Source: Liquidambar formosana
Lineage: Eukaryota > Streptophyta > Magnoliopsida > Saxifragales > Altingiaceae
Assembly (NCBI GenBank): GCA_039720395.1
Contig: CM077832.1
Coordinates: 23,089,607-23,153,606, forward strand
Direction of reading: 5' to 3'
Length of the DNA stretch: 64,000 bases
Below are positions 1-13,400 of the stretch, one piece after another. The notes beneath the pieces are model-generated. The model worked only from the letters and a program-made list of their open reading frames with translations, was not told the DNA's origin and made no database searches. Each line of letters opens with the position of its first letter. Position 1 is the stretch's first letter. The position numbers and the translations under genes were made by a program.

Positions 1-1607
1 AAGAACATTAATGGCATTTGGAAAGCCCAGTTCCAATGGTTTTAAAAGAAGATAAAATTTCTAGGTTGCTTATAAAATAAAGAGGATAGTAAATTTGAGG
101 ATATTGAGGTAGTGTGAAAAGCATCTATTGTAACACCATCCACCACAACCATAACCCCCAAAAATAAAATAGGTATAGCAAAATAACTAATAACGCATAG
201 CACCCCTAGTATAGCCAATTTTGCATTTTTTTAAAAAAAATTTATTATAAGGTAGAGAAACTTGCATTTCTATGTTTGCCCCACTTTCTTCAAAAATAAC
301 ATTTAAATGATAATAGACCATCATCATTGATGGAGAGCAAGCCTTTTGCCCCACTGCCTACTTAAATATACTAGCCGTTCCATCCAACAAGCTTTATATG
401 GAATTTAGTGTCTAAAAAGGTTCAGAGGGTTTATTACTGAATCTTCCATTTTATTTTCCTAGCAATTTTTTCCCCAAACCCGTGCTCTATACTTTATCTG
501 ATAATCTCATTTGCCGCTCATTGGAAAACCGATTGTCAGTACAATTAATAGGATGAAACAATTCTATATGTAGGTGAGTGTAATAAAATAAAATTGGACA
601 AATTAATTAATTGGAATGATCACTTCTCTTTAAAAAGGATTAACAAACCTAATAATAATCAATGTTTCCCACTATATTTATGTTATTTGGATTCAAAGGA
701 TTGCAAGTGTTAACTAAGGCCTTACTCCAAAAAATAGAAAAGATCTTACACACACATATCATGTCCATAGTGACCAAATTCACAATAGTATTCAAAACAT
801 GCAGTTCACCACAGTTTACACAAAACAAAGAAAAAAAACATCTCAATTAGCAAACCAATTCGAAATCTGTATAGGAGAAATAAGAGTTTCAGCCACTTAT
901 AACTAAATTTTCATATATCTACATAGGCAAACGATAGGACCCATAACTGACTATTACAAGGTGCTTAGCTCCAAAAATGATAACTATCCCAAGCACTAAA
1001 CGCCACCAATCAAATTCAGCTCATAAAAGTAAGACCATACTCCACAGCTGCCATAACAACATATAACTCAACCAAAAAATCCACAAAAATAGAATAAATA
1101 GGCAAAAAATAAAAAACACCAAAGCAAATTACAAAATCCCAGCATCTCTCTGACAAACTAGACCAAACCCTATAGGCATTACCACGATATAGAGCTCTAC
1201 ATACAATGTCAGATGGCATACCCAAAATAAGAAAAAAATCAATAAGCTACAAGAATAAAAATATAAATAAAAATAAGGAAGAACAGCAACCCTATAGTCA
1301 TTACCAAACCAACCAACGTGGACTAATAAATAAATAAATAGAAGGCAAGAAGGACCTACTAAAAGTGGTAGTTGGACACGCTTACAATATGTTGAGAGAG
1401 AGAACCGTTTGTCAAAGGGAGCGTTTCAGCTGACACGCGTAATTGATATGACTCTTAAGAAGATTTGTAATGGAAGGATGTCTTAGGTATGCTCGTGAAA
1501 ATATTTGACAACCCTAACATTCCTTGAGGGCGGGCGACCAACTGTGACCATTTGTCGTCAGTGGTGATGCTCTCATGCGAGAAGGGTCGGCCGGCCATTT
1601 TTGCAAG
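1..1607. other. AT-rich intergenic DNA, no gene seen
   Basis: I see no coding region, RNA gene or bounded repeat here. The open frames are short (under 100 codons), low in complexity and unlike any family I recognise. The last few hundred bases, from about 1380, become less AT-rich. They directly flank the left target-site duplication (ACCTC) of the solo LTR that follows. Confidence 0.6.
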
Positions 1608-1612
1608 ACCTC

Positions 1613-4600
1613 TGTGAACCCACGAAAAAGCGCAGTGCCCACAAGAGTGTTTGGCCAAAAAAAATGTAGAAGGTTTAAAAGACAACAAACGAAAAGGAGT
1701 CGCCACCTCATTTTTTAGGGAAAAGAGGAAAACCACAAAAATGTTTTATTTTCAGAACCACATGACTCCATTAAAGGAAAAGCAAAGTCTTTAAAATCAG
1801 AAAATTGGATTCGGGGGCTAAGTTACGACGTGGGAAGGTTCTGGGCAAAGCCCATAGGCACCCACATCACCCGAGTTGGTCTCTTAATTTGATTGGACTA
1901 ACTTAAGATCTTTTCACTCAAATATCAACATATATCATCACAAGGCAGCATGCATAACATATATTCCATCCATCCATCTCATCCATGCATAATCAAACAA
2001 ATAAAACAAAACAGAAAAAAAAAAGAAAAGAAAAGAAAAGCCTACGATACTTGGATCCTAGAACGGACTTGAGCCTCACGAAGAGCGCCTACGTACCATG
2101 CAGTGAAATACACGGATCAAAGTCCATGTAGTTCGAAAGAATAGGGTTACAACCTAATACAAACCTATGGTAAAAACCCTAGGTTTCCTTATTTGAGAAT
2201 GTATTGAATTAATCCAAAATTGAAAACTTCCACAAGAGGAAAACCTTGATAGAAAACCAGAATTTTATTAATGAAGGAAACCCTTGATAAGTACCATGTG
2301 TTCATATTAAGAAATAACCCTAGGAGGGAGAAGAGAAAAGAAAGAAGAAGAAAAGTGAATTAGGGCACTTCATACCCTACTTACCTGAGCGCAAAAGCTC
2401 CAAGCATTAGCAATTTCAAGCAATAGCGGCCCTATTTGCAATAGGACAAGCATTGTACCTGTTTGCACCCTTACAAGTGCATAAAACCATGTAAGAAGAA
2501 CGATATACTAATCTGGACAGAACCATGACAAGTCCTAAAATTATCCATTTATCATACAAAGAACAAGAATAATGAATAACTAAGGACCCTAACTCAATCC
2601 TACATGCAATGACCTGACTAACATGCATAAAAAACCTACCAAAGACGCACTAACAATCATGAGAGACTCCAATAATATCAATAAACATGATAGCAAAGCC
2701 CATTTTAACCAAAAGGATAATATTTTATGTAAAATATGAAAACAGGCCTTCTTACGACGAGCTTTTTTAAGCAAAACTATCCTAAGATAATTTTACGTAA
2801 AAAAGTCGTTATGGGGAGGTGCAATTATCATATCCTACGTAAAATATATATACTAGAACACAATAGAAGTGATTTCATGCTTAAACACATCACAGAAAGC
2901 TCTCATGCAAAACCTTACTTAACAGAAAGGATAATTGTCCTTAGAAAAGGATAATATCTCCAAAAACCCTATAAAATCTACTACATGTATGCAAACCTAG
3001 CATGATTCAACTATATGCAGCATATATAGAATGACTATGATGAGAAACAACTCACAGAATTATCCTAAACATGCTGTATGAAACCTGTGTGATTTTAGGG
3101 TTATCAAAACCCTAATCTCACAACTATGCATAAAATCCTATGCAAAGACTCTAACACATGCTCAAATCATCATGAATATCATTCATATCATATATATTAA
3201 CTAACAGGAACATCAACTCATGGTAATAATCACAGCAACCTAAATATGTGAACTATGCATGATTTAAGATGATAAAAAGAGTAACGCTATCCAATCCTTA
3301 GTAAACCAGGGATTATCAAGCATATAAAGCCATAAACCATCTCAAAATCATTCATAATACATCCTAAAAAAATTGAACTATCCTAACATGTGGAGTTTCA
3401 ACATGCACTAGAACTATTATAGAAGAAGAAGGAGAAGGAGAAGGAGAAGGAGAAAACCCATGTTCAGCATTCAAGAAGAGTGCTTACCTCTTGTAAAATC
3501 TTCTTTGTCTTCAAACTTCTTGTTTTCTTGCTTGCTTGGGGTTGAAAAGCCTCCTCTTGATGTCCTTCTAGCTCTCCAAACTCGTAGCTCCCTCTCTCTC
3601 TAAGTGTAAAATGCAATTTACCTCTTCCTATGTGCTGAATATCATGTCCTTTATATAGAGAACTGACCCCATGAACCAATGGCTAAGATTAATTCATTAA
3701 ACAATGATCTTAGGGCTATTAGAGACTTTCTTAGTGCTCAAACAACTCAAACTTACACACTCCTAAGAGAAAACAAGTTGTAATGGAGGAGGAAACCGTC
3801 AAAAGAGGGAGAGAAGAGTCAGAATTTAAGTTGAGGACTGGAGTCCTCGGATGACCAACTAGGCCTGGACGGTTATCCGTCTGGGCTTGGACGGCTGACC
3901 GTCCAGCCCCGGACGGTTACCCGAGGGCTTTCCTAATTTCACTCCGGTCTTGACTCCTACTCACTGTAGAAGTCCTAGAATGTTCAAATTAAGTCCGATT
4001 TTGACGAAATAAAAGCCAAGACGACCAGTGTTTCGAAGGGGAACACATTTTTAAGTATTTTACGACAAAAATCCTTAACCATGGGTGCATGGTTAGGTTT
4101 TACAAAGGTGGTTAACCATGGTGCCTCACCGTCGCTAAGCTGGGTTTGTATACAAAGTCGAACCAAATGCTTTCCCAATCGAAATTCGATCTTTCTAAAC
4201 ATACCTAGGATGTAAATAAAGCCCAATTGAAGTTAAATGAGAGAACATTGGTTGGGTCTGATGAGTCAATTTGAGCAAACCAAGAAAGGGTCTTTTAGCC
4301 AACTCGAACCGTTATGAGCCGAATTGATCTTAAACCATTAATTCATGAAATTGAACCAATATATAGACTCTATGTACTCATATGAACTCGAAGGAATGAC
4401 TCGGGATTCATTTCAAGGTCAAATGGAAAATATACGGCTTAAAAGACGATTATGCCCTTAAAGTCGCAAAAGTTCTTATTGACTATCGAAATGAACTCCA
4501 AATCATTTCAAAATTCATACACATGATATTCAATGCCATAGAAACTCAATGCAAAAGACTAGACTCGAAAAGGACTCAAAATCTACATGAAATGATATGT

Positions 4601-4632
4601 CCTAGCTAAGGTGACAAAAATGGGGTGTGACA
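1613..4632 (-). mobile_element. Solo LTR of a Gypsy-type (Tat-like) retrotransposon, copy A
   Basis: This 3.0-kb LTR lies on the minus strand. It starts TGTCACACCCCA (read inward from 4632) and ends GGGTTCACA (at 1613). It is flanked by a perfect 5-bp duplication ACCTC at 1608-1612 and 4633-4637, so it is a complete solo LTR left by recombination between the two LTRs of a full element. Near its end it holds the motif GGTGGCGACTCC and, further in, a GGTGCCTATGGGC block. In my experience both are typical of the 3' part of Tat/Ogre-like LTRs. Two more copies of the family lie at 29021-32457 and 37315-40044. A stretch around 2041-2200 matches the reverse complement of 39460-39620 closely. No coding sequence is present. 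Open frames inside, such as 3464-3679 minus, are transcribed-leader noise. Confidence 0.85.
3649..3660 (-). promoter_or_regulatory. TATA box of solo LTR copy A
   Basis: On the minus strand this reads CTCTATATAAAG, a strong plant TATA box. It lies about 980 bp inside the LTR start, at the expected U3/R boundary. The two sister LTRs have equivalent boxes near 30097 and 38301. Confidence 0.6.
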
Positions 4633-4637
4633 ACCTC

Positions 4638-5940
4638 GTACAATATTAGTGAGCATCAATCGCGATTATGGCAAGTCACAAAAAAAAAAAAACATAACAA
4701 AACAAAACAACTAAAAAATTAGTCTGCTTAGCAGCCCTCCTACTTCTCTTTCTACAGGCCATTTAATTATATTGGCCTTTTACGAATCTGCAGCAAGGAT
4801 TTGCATGTACGTGAATACAATTTCAAATTATTTAATATATAAAATTAATCTCAAAGGTACAACATTCTATTTCGGGACAATAAGCAATTTAGAACATTGA
4901 AAAATTAAAACTACAATAGATACTACGCATGCTACATTGTTATAATAATTTAAAATAAAAATAAAATAAAAAAACAAAAATCACTGAATAGATAATAATG
5001 AAAAGATAACTCTTTATTATGCCACTTCAGACTCCCACCCTTGGGATACCTACAATTGCATTATTTTGAACTGCACGAAACCTCTTGAAATAATAAATTT
5101 TAATGCTTTGCGCCTCCCCCACCCACCCTTTCTATTTACCCTAAAAAAAATTTGACGAATAGACCATGTCGTCAACATGTGATTCTACTAAACCAATATT
5201 ATGCCTAAACTAGATTCTATGATTCATCTAGGCATTAACTTTGAAAAAATTAGACCATAAGCTTGACGGAACTAGCAATTTAACTTGACACAAGAGGCAA
5301 GTTTCACTAATGTCTAGAACAAATGAATCCAACACTAATTCAATGAACAAATCCTCAAACCAGATTGCAGAACAAGAAGCAGTAGTAAAATTAATCATGA
5401 AAGGCTACTATTGGGACGCCAAGTGTACGTACGTATTCATAACTTTTATCTACATTTTAGAATATATTACATAAATGTTGAAATGAACGTCTAGTCATTT
5501 GATAAAAAATCTAATAATTAAGGGTCCAACAAACAAGATGTAACCGTAGCACAAAAAATCTAATAAATGTTGAAAACTTTAAGGATCCCAAAAATTTTGT
5601 CCTTTCTTTTGCTACATTTTCTCAGAAAACTAAACACTATGATTTTTTCCCCAAACAAAATGCGGCTTTAACAAAAAAAACAGAGTAACTGCAGCAACAA
5701 TTTTTCCTCACAAACAAGATAGCAAAAATAAAAACCATAGCAAACACCCTAAAAGAAAGAGGCATCAAATACCATTTCCTCAGTAACCAAACAATATGGG
5801 TTAAAGAAAAAAAAATGAGGAAAGAAAAGATGAAGCAAACGAGGAACTAAACAATATGGCTTAAAAAAAAACAAAAAAAAAAAAGGGAAAGAAAACATGA
5901 AGCAAACCAAGCGAGGAAAAAAAACAGAACAAGAAAAAGA
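4638..5940. other. AT-rich intergenic DNA, no gene seen
   Basis: A-rich, low-complexity sequence with many homopolymer runs. The minus-strand frame at 5749-5970 encodes only Phe/Leu-rich low-complexity residues and is not credible. I see no repeat termini or RNA gene. Confidence 0.55.
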
Positions 5941-6425
5941 AAAAAGGAAGGCTCCGTACCTCTCCTCCACGCTGCTGTGTGGTCCTCGCCGGAGGCTTCA
6001 CCGGAAAATGCTGGCTTCAGAGGCTGGATTGTGGAGGATGAGAAAGCTAGGGCTTCCGCTAATCACTCGATAGAGGCGGGTTAAGAATGAGGAGGAGATC
6101 TAGTTTCAATCGTGAAGGCGAAGGACGATGGCCGGCGACCCGTACACTTGCAACGATCGTTCTTGCTCCCAAATACCCGCGATGGAGTGATTTAGAGAAG
6201 AAGAACACTTGCCAAACGGACTGTGGAAGGTGGGTTTCCCAAATCGCCAGAGGTATAGGAGAGCGGGATGCGAGCAGGCTTTGGCAAAGAAATTAGGCGC
6301 CCATTCCATTTTTCCTCTCAAATCTGGTATCCGCGTTAGGGTCGACCCATTCCCGTATGGGGTTACCGGATCCTTAACTTATCAACTGTTGGATGAGCAA
6401 CTAAGAGAATTAACGGCCTAGATCA
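5941..6425. promoter_or_regulatory. GC-rich island, possible promoter or first-exon/UTR region
   Basis: About 480 bp stand out from the AT-rich surroundings by their higher G+C and several CpG-containing patches (GGCCGGCGACCCG near 6130, CGCGATGG near 6180). Short overlapping open frames exist on both strands (6087-6296 plus, 6209-6421 plus, 6106-6321 minus), but none shows a recognisable domain. Such a block could be the 5' end of a gene transcribed leftward or rightward whose exons are lost or lie elsewhere, or part of an old element. I cannot choose between these. The VTE4 start lies 2.3 kb downstream. Confidence 0.3.
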
Positions 6426-6446
6426 GCATGTACTGATATAGCCCTA

Positions 6447-6464
6447 CATCAGCACGTGCTGATG
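6447..6464. repeat. 18-bp perfect palindrome with a central G-box
   Basis: CATCAGCACGTGCTGATG is its own reverse complement and contains the plant G-box core CACGTG. A (TA)n run follows at about 6475-6501. It could be a bZIP/bHLH binding site or a chance hairpin. Confidence 0.4.
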
Positions 6465-6471
6465 GGATCAC

Positions 6472-6501
<30 letters not shown>

Positions 6502-6502
<1 letters not shown>

Positions 6503-8431
6503 CTACCTATAAAAAGATGAATGTAAGAAAAACTTTTGATTAACTAATATACCCTTATTTTAATTTTTAAATACACAACTACCCACCCTTCTGCATATAT
6601 AGGAAATATAGTAATATGAAAACTATAATTCTAAAACGCATACCTTAATATATAAAACACAAATAGGAATTCAAAGGAAACGGAAATTATAATTCCTATA
6701 TAATAAATAGAAATATATAGGAATATGGAAACTATAATTCTAAAACACATACTTTAATATATTCTAAAAAACCTAATGCTTTCTTTAAAAGTTTGCTCTA
6801 AATATATTCAAATCCAACATGAAACCGTAGCTTTTTTTATTGTCTTCCATATTTTTACATCGACTAATTACAGCATTCGGTGGCTTTAAGTTGTATAGGT
6901 TCCGTGGCTCAAACAACTCGAATTTAGTACATAGAGCTACACGGATATGTAAGTTTCTTTGGTTAATATGTCCCCAATTCCTATTTTTATTTAGATGCTT
7001 TTTTCATTCTTTGTAGATTTATTTTTTTCCTTGTTGGTTTACACCTATTAAATATGGAATTGTACACTTAACAATGATCAGAAGGTCAAATCGGGGAGAC
7101 GAAGCAAGACAAAAAAATTTGAATTTTAAATAATATCCCATTATCCTTTGACTCTTTTCCACTGCTCATACATTATAATCAAAACTAAGTTTTAGAATAC
7201 GTCTTTTAATTCTTATTTGTTGTATGATGTGCATTATAATGAATAGTGAAGTTAGACGATGGAGATATTATTCAAACTATTGGCAATTTAGCATAGACAA
7301 TGTTTGACAAAATGCTTGAATGGGTTTAATGTTGAAATACTTCCTCTGAAATTTTACTTTATCAAGGCTTTTGTGTAAATCAAGTCAGGTTCAATTTTGA
7401 AATAAAAATCAAAGAAAAATAAATTTTGTTTAAGAGTCTTAACCTAATTTAAAAAGAAGAAATAAAATTCAAATAATGTTAACTTATGAAGTCACTCATA
7501 TAAACATATTGTCTATGAAATTTTTTAAAATTTTGGTGCTTATTCCACTTAGTTTCAAATATGGAGCTTTCCTTGGTTTCCTAACATTGTAGTTTGCGCT
7601 TGGAAAGTGATATTACTTGGACACAGTTTGGTTTTGTTGCATATGGAGTTAACAAGAACTAAATAGAAGCAGCAACTATTTCTATTATAGTAACTTCAGC
7701 ATTGCACGCAAAGGCTGAAGAGTTTTTGTACTATCATTTCTGCTAAGCAGTATCAATTTATAACACTTCACTTGTTATCTGGTAGTATGAGTATTGTACT
7801 GTATTTGATAGGGAAGCAATTTACCAACATTGATTGCTTGTAAATCTCTTATAATGGTGTTACAATGTTTATGAGCTTAAGTACAATTTTTATAGTTTTG
7901 CAGAATGATTAGGAAGATCCATGAGTTCAGAATTTTTCTGAATTATATTGTATCAGTTCTTGTATTTTTAAAAAACCCTTGGGTGGTTGCGGTTACTAGT
8001 TGGATTAGAAAAGGTAATTTAGATTGTTTATCTTAATATTGTGAAGAAATTTTATGAGTAGTTGTACCATCTACACAATCTGGCAGTGGTAGTTGTTGGA
8101 GATTTTTCGAACACACAGGTTTGAAATATTGATGTTCATTTTATTGGAATTACAGGAATTTTTTCATGTTAGCAACCCAACAAAAATGCATTTATTCAAA
8201 AAAAAAAAATCTCAAAACCCTTTTATAGCTATGATACTCTTACCAAATAATGATAGTGTCCATGAAAATCAAACGGGTTAGGATAATTGAGTCCAAATAT
8301 GATTCCAAAAACTAAATTATAATTCTATATTAAAAATTTTAATTAAATTTCTAGATTTTTTTTTTATATCAAAATCGTAGAAAATTAGTCACATGCAACG
8401 CACGTGTGTACCAACTAGTATATATATATTT
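6502..8431. other. AT-rich upstream region of VTE4, no gene seen
   Basis: No coding region is supported. Two copies of a roughly 50-bp direct repeat sharing the core AACTATAATTCTAAAAC lie at about 6592-6652 and 6712-6770. The rest is AT-rich with scattered homopolymers. Confidence 0.5.
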
Positions 8432-8478
8432 ACGAGTAAAATTTATTTAATATGAGCACATGCGCGTCAGTGGTGGTA

Positions 8479-8515
<37 letters not shown>

Positions 8516-8561
8516 GAGTAAAATTTATTTAATATGAGGACATGCGCGTCAGTGGTGGTAT
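8432..8561. repeat. Direct duplication of 48 bp around a (TA)15 microsatellite in the VTE4 upstream region
   Basis: The segments 8432-8479 and 8514-8561 are the same 48 bases (beginning ACGAGTAAAATTTATTTAAT) with one mismatch near the middle. Between them lies a (TA)15 run at 8481-8510. The second copy ends about 195 bp before the VTE4 start codon, so the duplication falls within the probable promoter or 5' leader. Confidence 0.8.
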
Positions 8562-8756
8562 TGGAGTTGCGTACAAAATTAGGATAGTGAGAAGATGCTG
8601 ATAGACAAGATGAGGGCGGCCTCATCGTGGCAGAACTCACCCCGCGTTTTTTTATTATTTGGGGGTGTTGCTTTGTATTTGCTTGCGTGACGGAGGGAAT
8701 TGAAAAACTAAGAAAAAGGAAGTTAGAAGGAGAGACGAGAGGAAGGAAGAGAGGCC

Positions 8757-9105
8757 ATGAATTTGGCATTGTACGGCACATGCTTTGAGTCTCCATTTCT
8801 CGTACAACTCCAGCGGAGGTGCGATAGGGATAGGGGTGTTCGAAAGGCAAGAAGTATTAGTAGGAGTAGGGCGACACACGTAGTGGCGTCGGCGACACGT
8901 ATGGCGTCAGAGGAGGGAGTTGTGCAACTGCAAAAAGGAATAGCAGAGCTGTACGACGAGTCGTCGGGGATATGGGAGGACATCTGGGGAGACCACATGC
9001 ACCACGGCTTCTACGATCCCAACAATCTTTCCGTTTCTCTTTCCGACCACCGCTCCGCTCAGATCCGCATGATCGAAGAAGCCCTCCGACTCGCCGCCGT
9101 TTCCG
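8757..9105 (+). CDS. VTE4: VTE4 exon 1 (transit peptide and N-terminal domain)
   Basis: It starts at the ATG in GGCCATGA and ends in phase 1 at the donor TTTCCG|GTTCTC. It encodes the transit peptide and the conserved block AELYDESSGIWEDIWGDHMH, then HRSAQIRMIEEALRLAAVS. A second in-frame ATG at residue 49 (MASEEG) lies near the expected mature start. Confidence 0.9.
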
Positions 9106-10448
9106 GTTCTCCTCTCTCTTTCTTTCTCTCTAAATAAATATTCCGTATTAGTTTTTATTTACAGTGTTGACCCATTTGCAGCTAAGGTGCGTGTGAAACA
9201 CACTCTCTAATTGCACGGTAAGCTTAGTAGTCACCTGTACGATGCGCTCTCTAATTGTACGGTAAACGTAGTAGTCACCTGTACGATGCGCGGCATGTCT
9301 AGTTATAGCACATGGGAACACTTTTAAATAATATTAATTTTGTAAAATAAATAAATGCATGAAGAATTTTGTTTTTTTTTTTTGTTTTTTATACCTCCTA
9401 AAAGAGAGCCATGAACATTACGTTTATAAACGTACTAAAAAAATATAAATATAATCTACCTATTAATGTGATGCCCCTTCGAAAACTTTAAAAATCAAGA
9501 CCCATCAACCATTAAAATGGGAACTTTTAATTCTCATTTGAATAGAAGTATAACTAGACATGCATACAGGGCGGAGCCAGTAGGGGGCCCTTGGCCCCTG
9601 GCTCAACCAAAATTTTTTTTTTTGGGAGAAATATTACCATTTCATGACTATTTCTCAACATAATGCCAAAAAGAGGAAGATAGTAGTCATTTTAAAGTAT
9701 ATTTACAGTTAATTCGTAATAGGTTGACAAAAAAAATCCTTTTTTTGGTATTAAATTGAAAAATGATAACTAAAAAGTAATTTTTTTAAAAAATTGCTTT
9801 ATAGGGCTTTTAGTTCCCAGTTCCACTTTATAGAATCATAGCACAGTGCCCCCGCTTGCCCCCCTTGGAGATAAATCCTGGCTCCGCCCCTGCATGCATC
9901 TCAGTATTGCCGATCATGATAAGTTTGTGGTAAGCTTGTACTGTTTGGGTTCTACTTCCACTTGTGTAAATCAAAAGGAGATGTCATTATTTCTAAATAG
10001 TTGTCCTTATCAGAGTAAATATCCATGTGAATTTGAGTTTCTAACATTTCAAATGTCGTCAATTTCTCTTTGTGTTTTTTATTTTTAATTTTATATTTAT
10101 ATTGCATCCTCTTTTTTGTTTTGTTTTTTGTTTTTTGTCTTTCTAAGAAGATCATGGAATTGCATCCTTATTGTATATAGTGTAATAGTAGAGATGACAT
10201 GCTTATACTATAAGTAAACTTGGAGATAATCTAAGAATATCATCCATTAATACAGCACATCTACATAAACAAATCCAAACATAATATAGGAATAACAAAA
10301 ATACAAACATAATACAGGAATAACAAATTTAACAAACACTTCGCAGTTAAAGCAATCATTGAATAAATAGTTATACCAAATCTGTTCTAGAAATCTAAAT
10401 TGAAGAGTAATGAGATTAACTAGTACCAAGGAATTTAATAGTAAAGAG

Positions 10449-10495
<47 letters not shown>

Positions 10496-13400
10496 TAATG
10501 CTTGCCTTCTTGATTACAAAAACAGATGTTTGGGATAAAACACATACAAATTAAAGCACCAAATTAAACTTACAACCATTACATAACATTTGTCCAAGAA
10601 AGCCAAAGAAATCTGCAATCACAAAAAAAAAAAAAAAAAATAATGCTATAAGATATTATTTATTTATTGGTTTAGGACTCTTTACAAGATAATTATTGGG
10701 AATATTAAGTTGGTTTAGGTCTCTTTATAAGATAATTACTAGGAAGTTAAGTTGATTTAGGTGAACTAAGATAAAATTACTATAAAAATAAAAATGATTT
10801 GAAAATTAAAGAAAATGCCATGTGGCTGTACAAAAAAATGCCACATGACTGCCTTGAATGTTACTTTATTTTATATATATATATAGATATTAGATGTGTT
10901 ATTATGTTTTTCTTTATTTGTTCCTATGATTCACTATGTTTTTTATTTTTATTTTGTTTTTTTCCTTTCTTTTTTACTTATTAGCGTATAGCCGTATAAG
11001 TTTCCACCCCTCCTTCAAGAGCTAGGCCCTTTTGGAGGTTGAGTGTGGGACTTTTGTTAACTTTATGGCCTCTCGGGTGGCTATGCCATTTATGTAGCCT
11101 TCCTTTATTGGCCTAGACTACAAGGATTATAGGGCTAGGACAAGTATCATGCTAGGTTGAGACTATTCGAACCATCGTGCTTGATTGCTGCGCTACCTTT
11201 TAAAAGATTTGAGGGCGCCTCTCCTAACGTCAGCTGGTTTTAGGTGAAATGATTAGCACTTAGTACTACAATTGGTATCAAAGCAAGGTCATGGGTTCGA
11301 GTCCTCAAGAGGGCACGACATGTGTTGGGGGGGTGATTGTTGGCTTAGGGGTTGCAAGGCTAGGGTCAACATCATGCTGGTTGAGACTACTTGAACCATG
11401 GTGCTTGGTTGCTTTGTGTCCTTTCAAAGATTTGAGGGCACCTCTCTTGATGCCAATTGGTTTTAGGTGAAATGGTTAGCACTTGGTCACTCGGCCCTAC
11501 ATCCTTATTTATGTGTTGTGTGTGCGTTCCTTATGTGTCATCAAATATTTTATATCCAAGACTAAAATTGCGATGTGATAGACCAACGGAATAAGTTGTT
11601 CATGTGGTGAACACATGGTATGAACCTTTTTCTTTTTATTTATTTTTGGTATGAGAAAAAAAGCCTCTGGAGGACACACGAATACATGATTCAAAGATAC
11701 AAAAAGGTTCTGCCAAGAAAAAATGCTGAATGTTTAGACTTGATTTATATAAAAAAATATGAGGGAAAATGGTAAATTTTAAATTTAAATCCAAGAAAAA
11801 AATGTGGTATTAAGTGGTTAAGATACGAGGACGTGGATAAGGAGACAGAGACATGGGAGAGCAGTTACGAAAGAGGGAGAATGGGTTGAAAGAAATCACC
11901 TCTACGACTCTACTAACTCAAATTTACTAAATTATCATTTTTTTCTGCTTTAATTCTTTAGTTAGTAATTAAATGCGTATTCCTTAGAAGCATGAACCTT
12001 CTACTAAGGGCACCACTCCAGCTTCAGAGCCGCGATTCAGCGCCCCTGAGTCGGAACCTTGATTCTCTCTCGAAAGACTCTTGGTTCTAAGTGAGATAGA
12101 ACCTTGCGATGGATGGGGAAGGCAAGGCCATAGCATCCCCTCCCCCAACTAACCTCTTCTTAAATTTAACTAAAATGCAAAAGATTTTCTAGTAATAAAA
12201 GGGTTCCCATTAAGTCATATTAGATACGATATATTCAAACATATTAGATACGATATATTCAAACTTTTATATCATACAACAGTACATAGACACAAGTCTC
12301 TCAACTTCAAAAACAACTTCTCACAAAGCACTATATATACAAAACAAGATCCAATTCCCGCTCACAATCCTTGTAGAGATAATTTTCCACAACATGAATA
12401 AAGTTTGAAATCAAAATATTAGTCTTTTTTTTTTTTTTTTTTTTTAATGAATAGAATTTTGTAACTGAAATTTCCTTGAATGCAATCACCGATATACATC
12501 ATTAGTCACACAGTTATCACTTACCTGATTTTGACCCATATTTCAAACCTTTTACATCCATCCATCCAAGAGGAACACCATAGGTGGAAAACCAACCATG
12601 AGGATAACCATTCCAAAATAAACCTTTAGGGCCTTTACCCAAGGGCATTATACACCTTATTGCTAAACAGGGGAAAATTTCTCAATCTAACTATCGAGTA
12701 ATGCATTCAAGGATAGGAGCCAATGTTCCATTTTAAACAGAAAATGGGCATTCAACCCTCCCATTTCAAATATCCATATAATTCATCTCAATTCTTTTCA
12801 AACCCAAACATGGCTTCTACTTTTCTCATAAAAACCTTTTGTAAAATTTTTTACAAAACAAACTTTTCTCAACATTTCTTTCAAAAATATCAAACTCAAT
12901 GAAAATAATCATTTTCTATCTATAACAACTTTGAACACATTTAAGTTTCTAAGACCGAAAACGAAATCATGTCACCTTTAAAAATTCATAACTCACTCTA
13001 TAGTATGAAAATAAAGTCATTCTTGAAGATTTGAAAACTAGAATCAAATCCCAATACAAGAAAAATAATAATCCAATGAAAAAATATGGTTTCATTGATT
13101 ATAGAATTAGTCTGATTTTGTGAACAGTATGCTGGAATTTGGTTCCAGCACTGATTCAATGTATAAAAATCATTGCAAAAAATTTATTTAAAAGATATGG
13201 GCTTGAGGCTTGAGACTTGTAGCATATGAAAATAGACACAATATAAAGTATTTTTATAAAAAATTATGAATTTACTTCAGGTCATTTGCAGCATTGTTGC
13301 ACATGACTTGAATTTACTTCAAGTCATGTGCAGCATGCTGAGGAAAATCAGCATTGCTGTCATACCTTTGTAAATTTAATTAAAATATCAAACGTGGTAC

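Noticed and set aside
6087..6421. Overlapping 60-71 codon frames in the GC-rich island
   Set aside because: Frames exist on both strands with no known motif. Open frames are expected by chance in GC-rich DNA.
8467..8998. Minus-strand open frames over VTE4 exon 1 and its leader
   Set aside because: They are antisense shadows of the VTE4 exon and the TA microsatellite, with no domain.
11272..11325. tRNA gene or SINE suggested by GGTATCAAAGC and GGGTTCGAGTCC
   Set aside because: It lies between two LTR-like repeats at the exact primer-binding position, with a 5-bp duplication outside; TRIM explains it better.
11995..12150. Possible organelle-derived patch around GAGCCGCGATTCAGCGCCCC
   Set aside because: I could not match it to a named plastid or mitochondrial gene, so it is not called.
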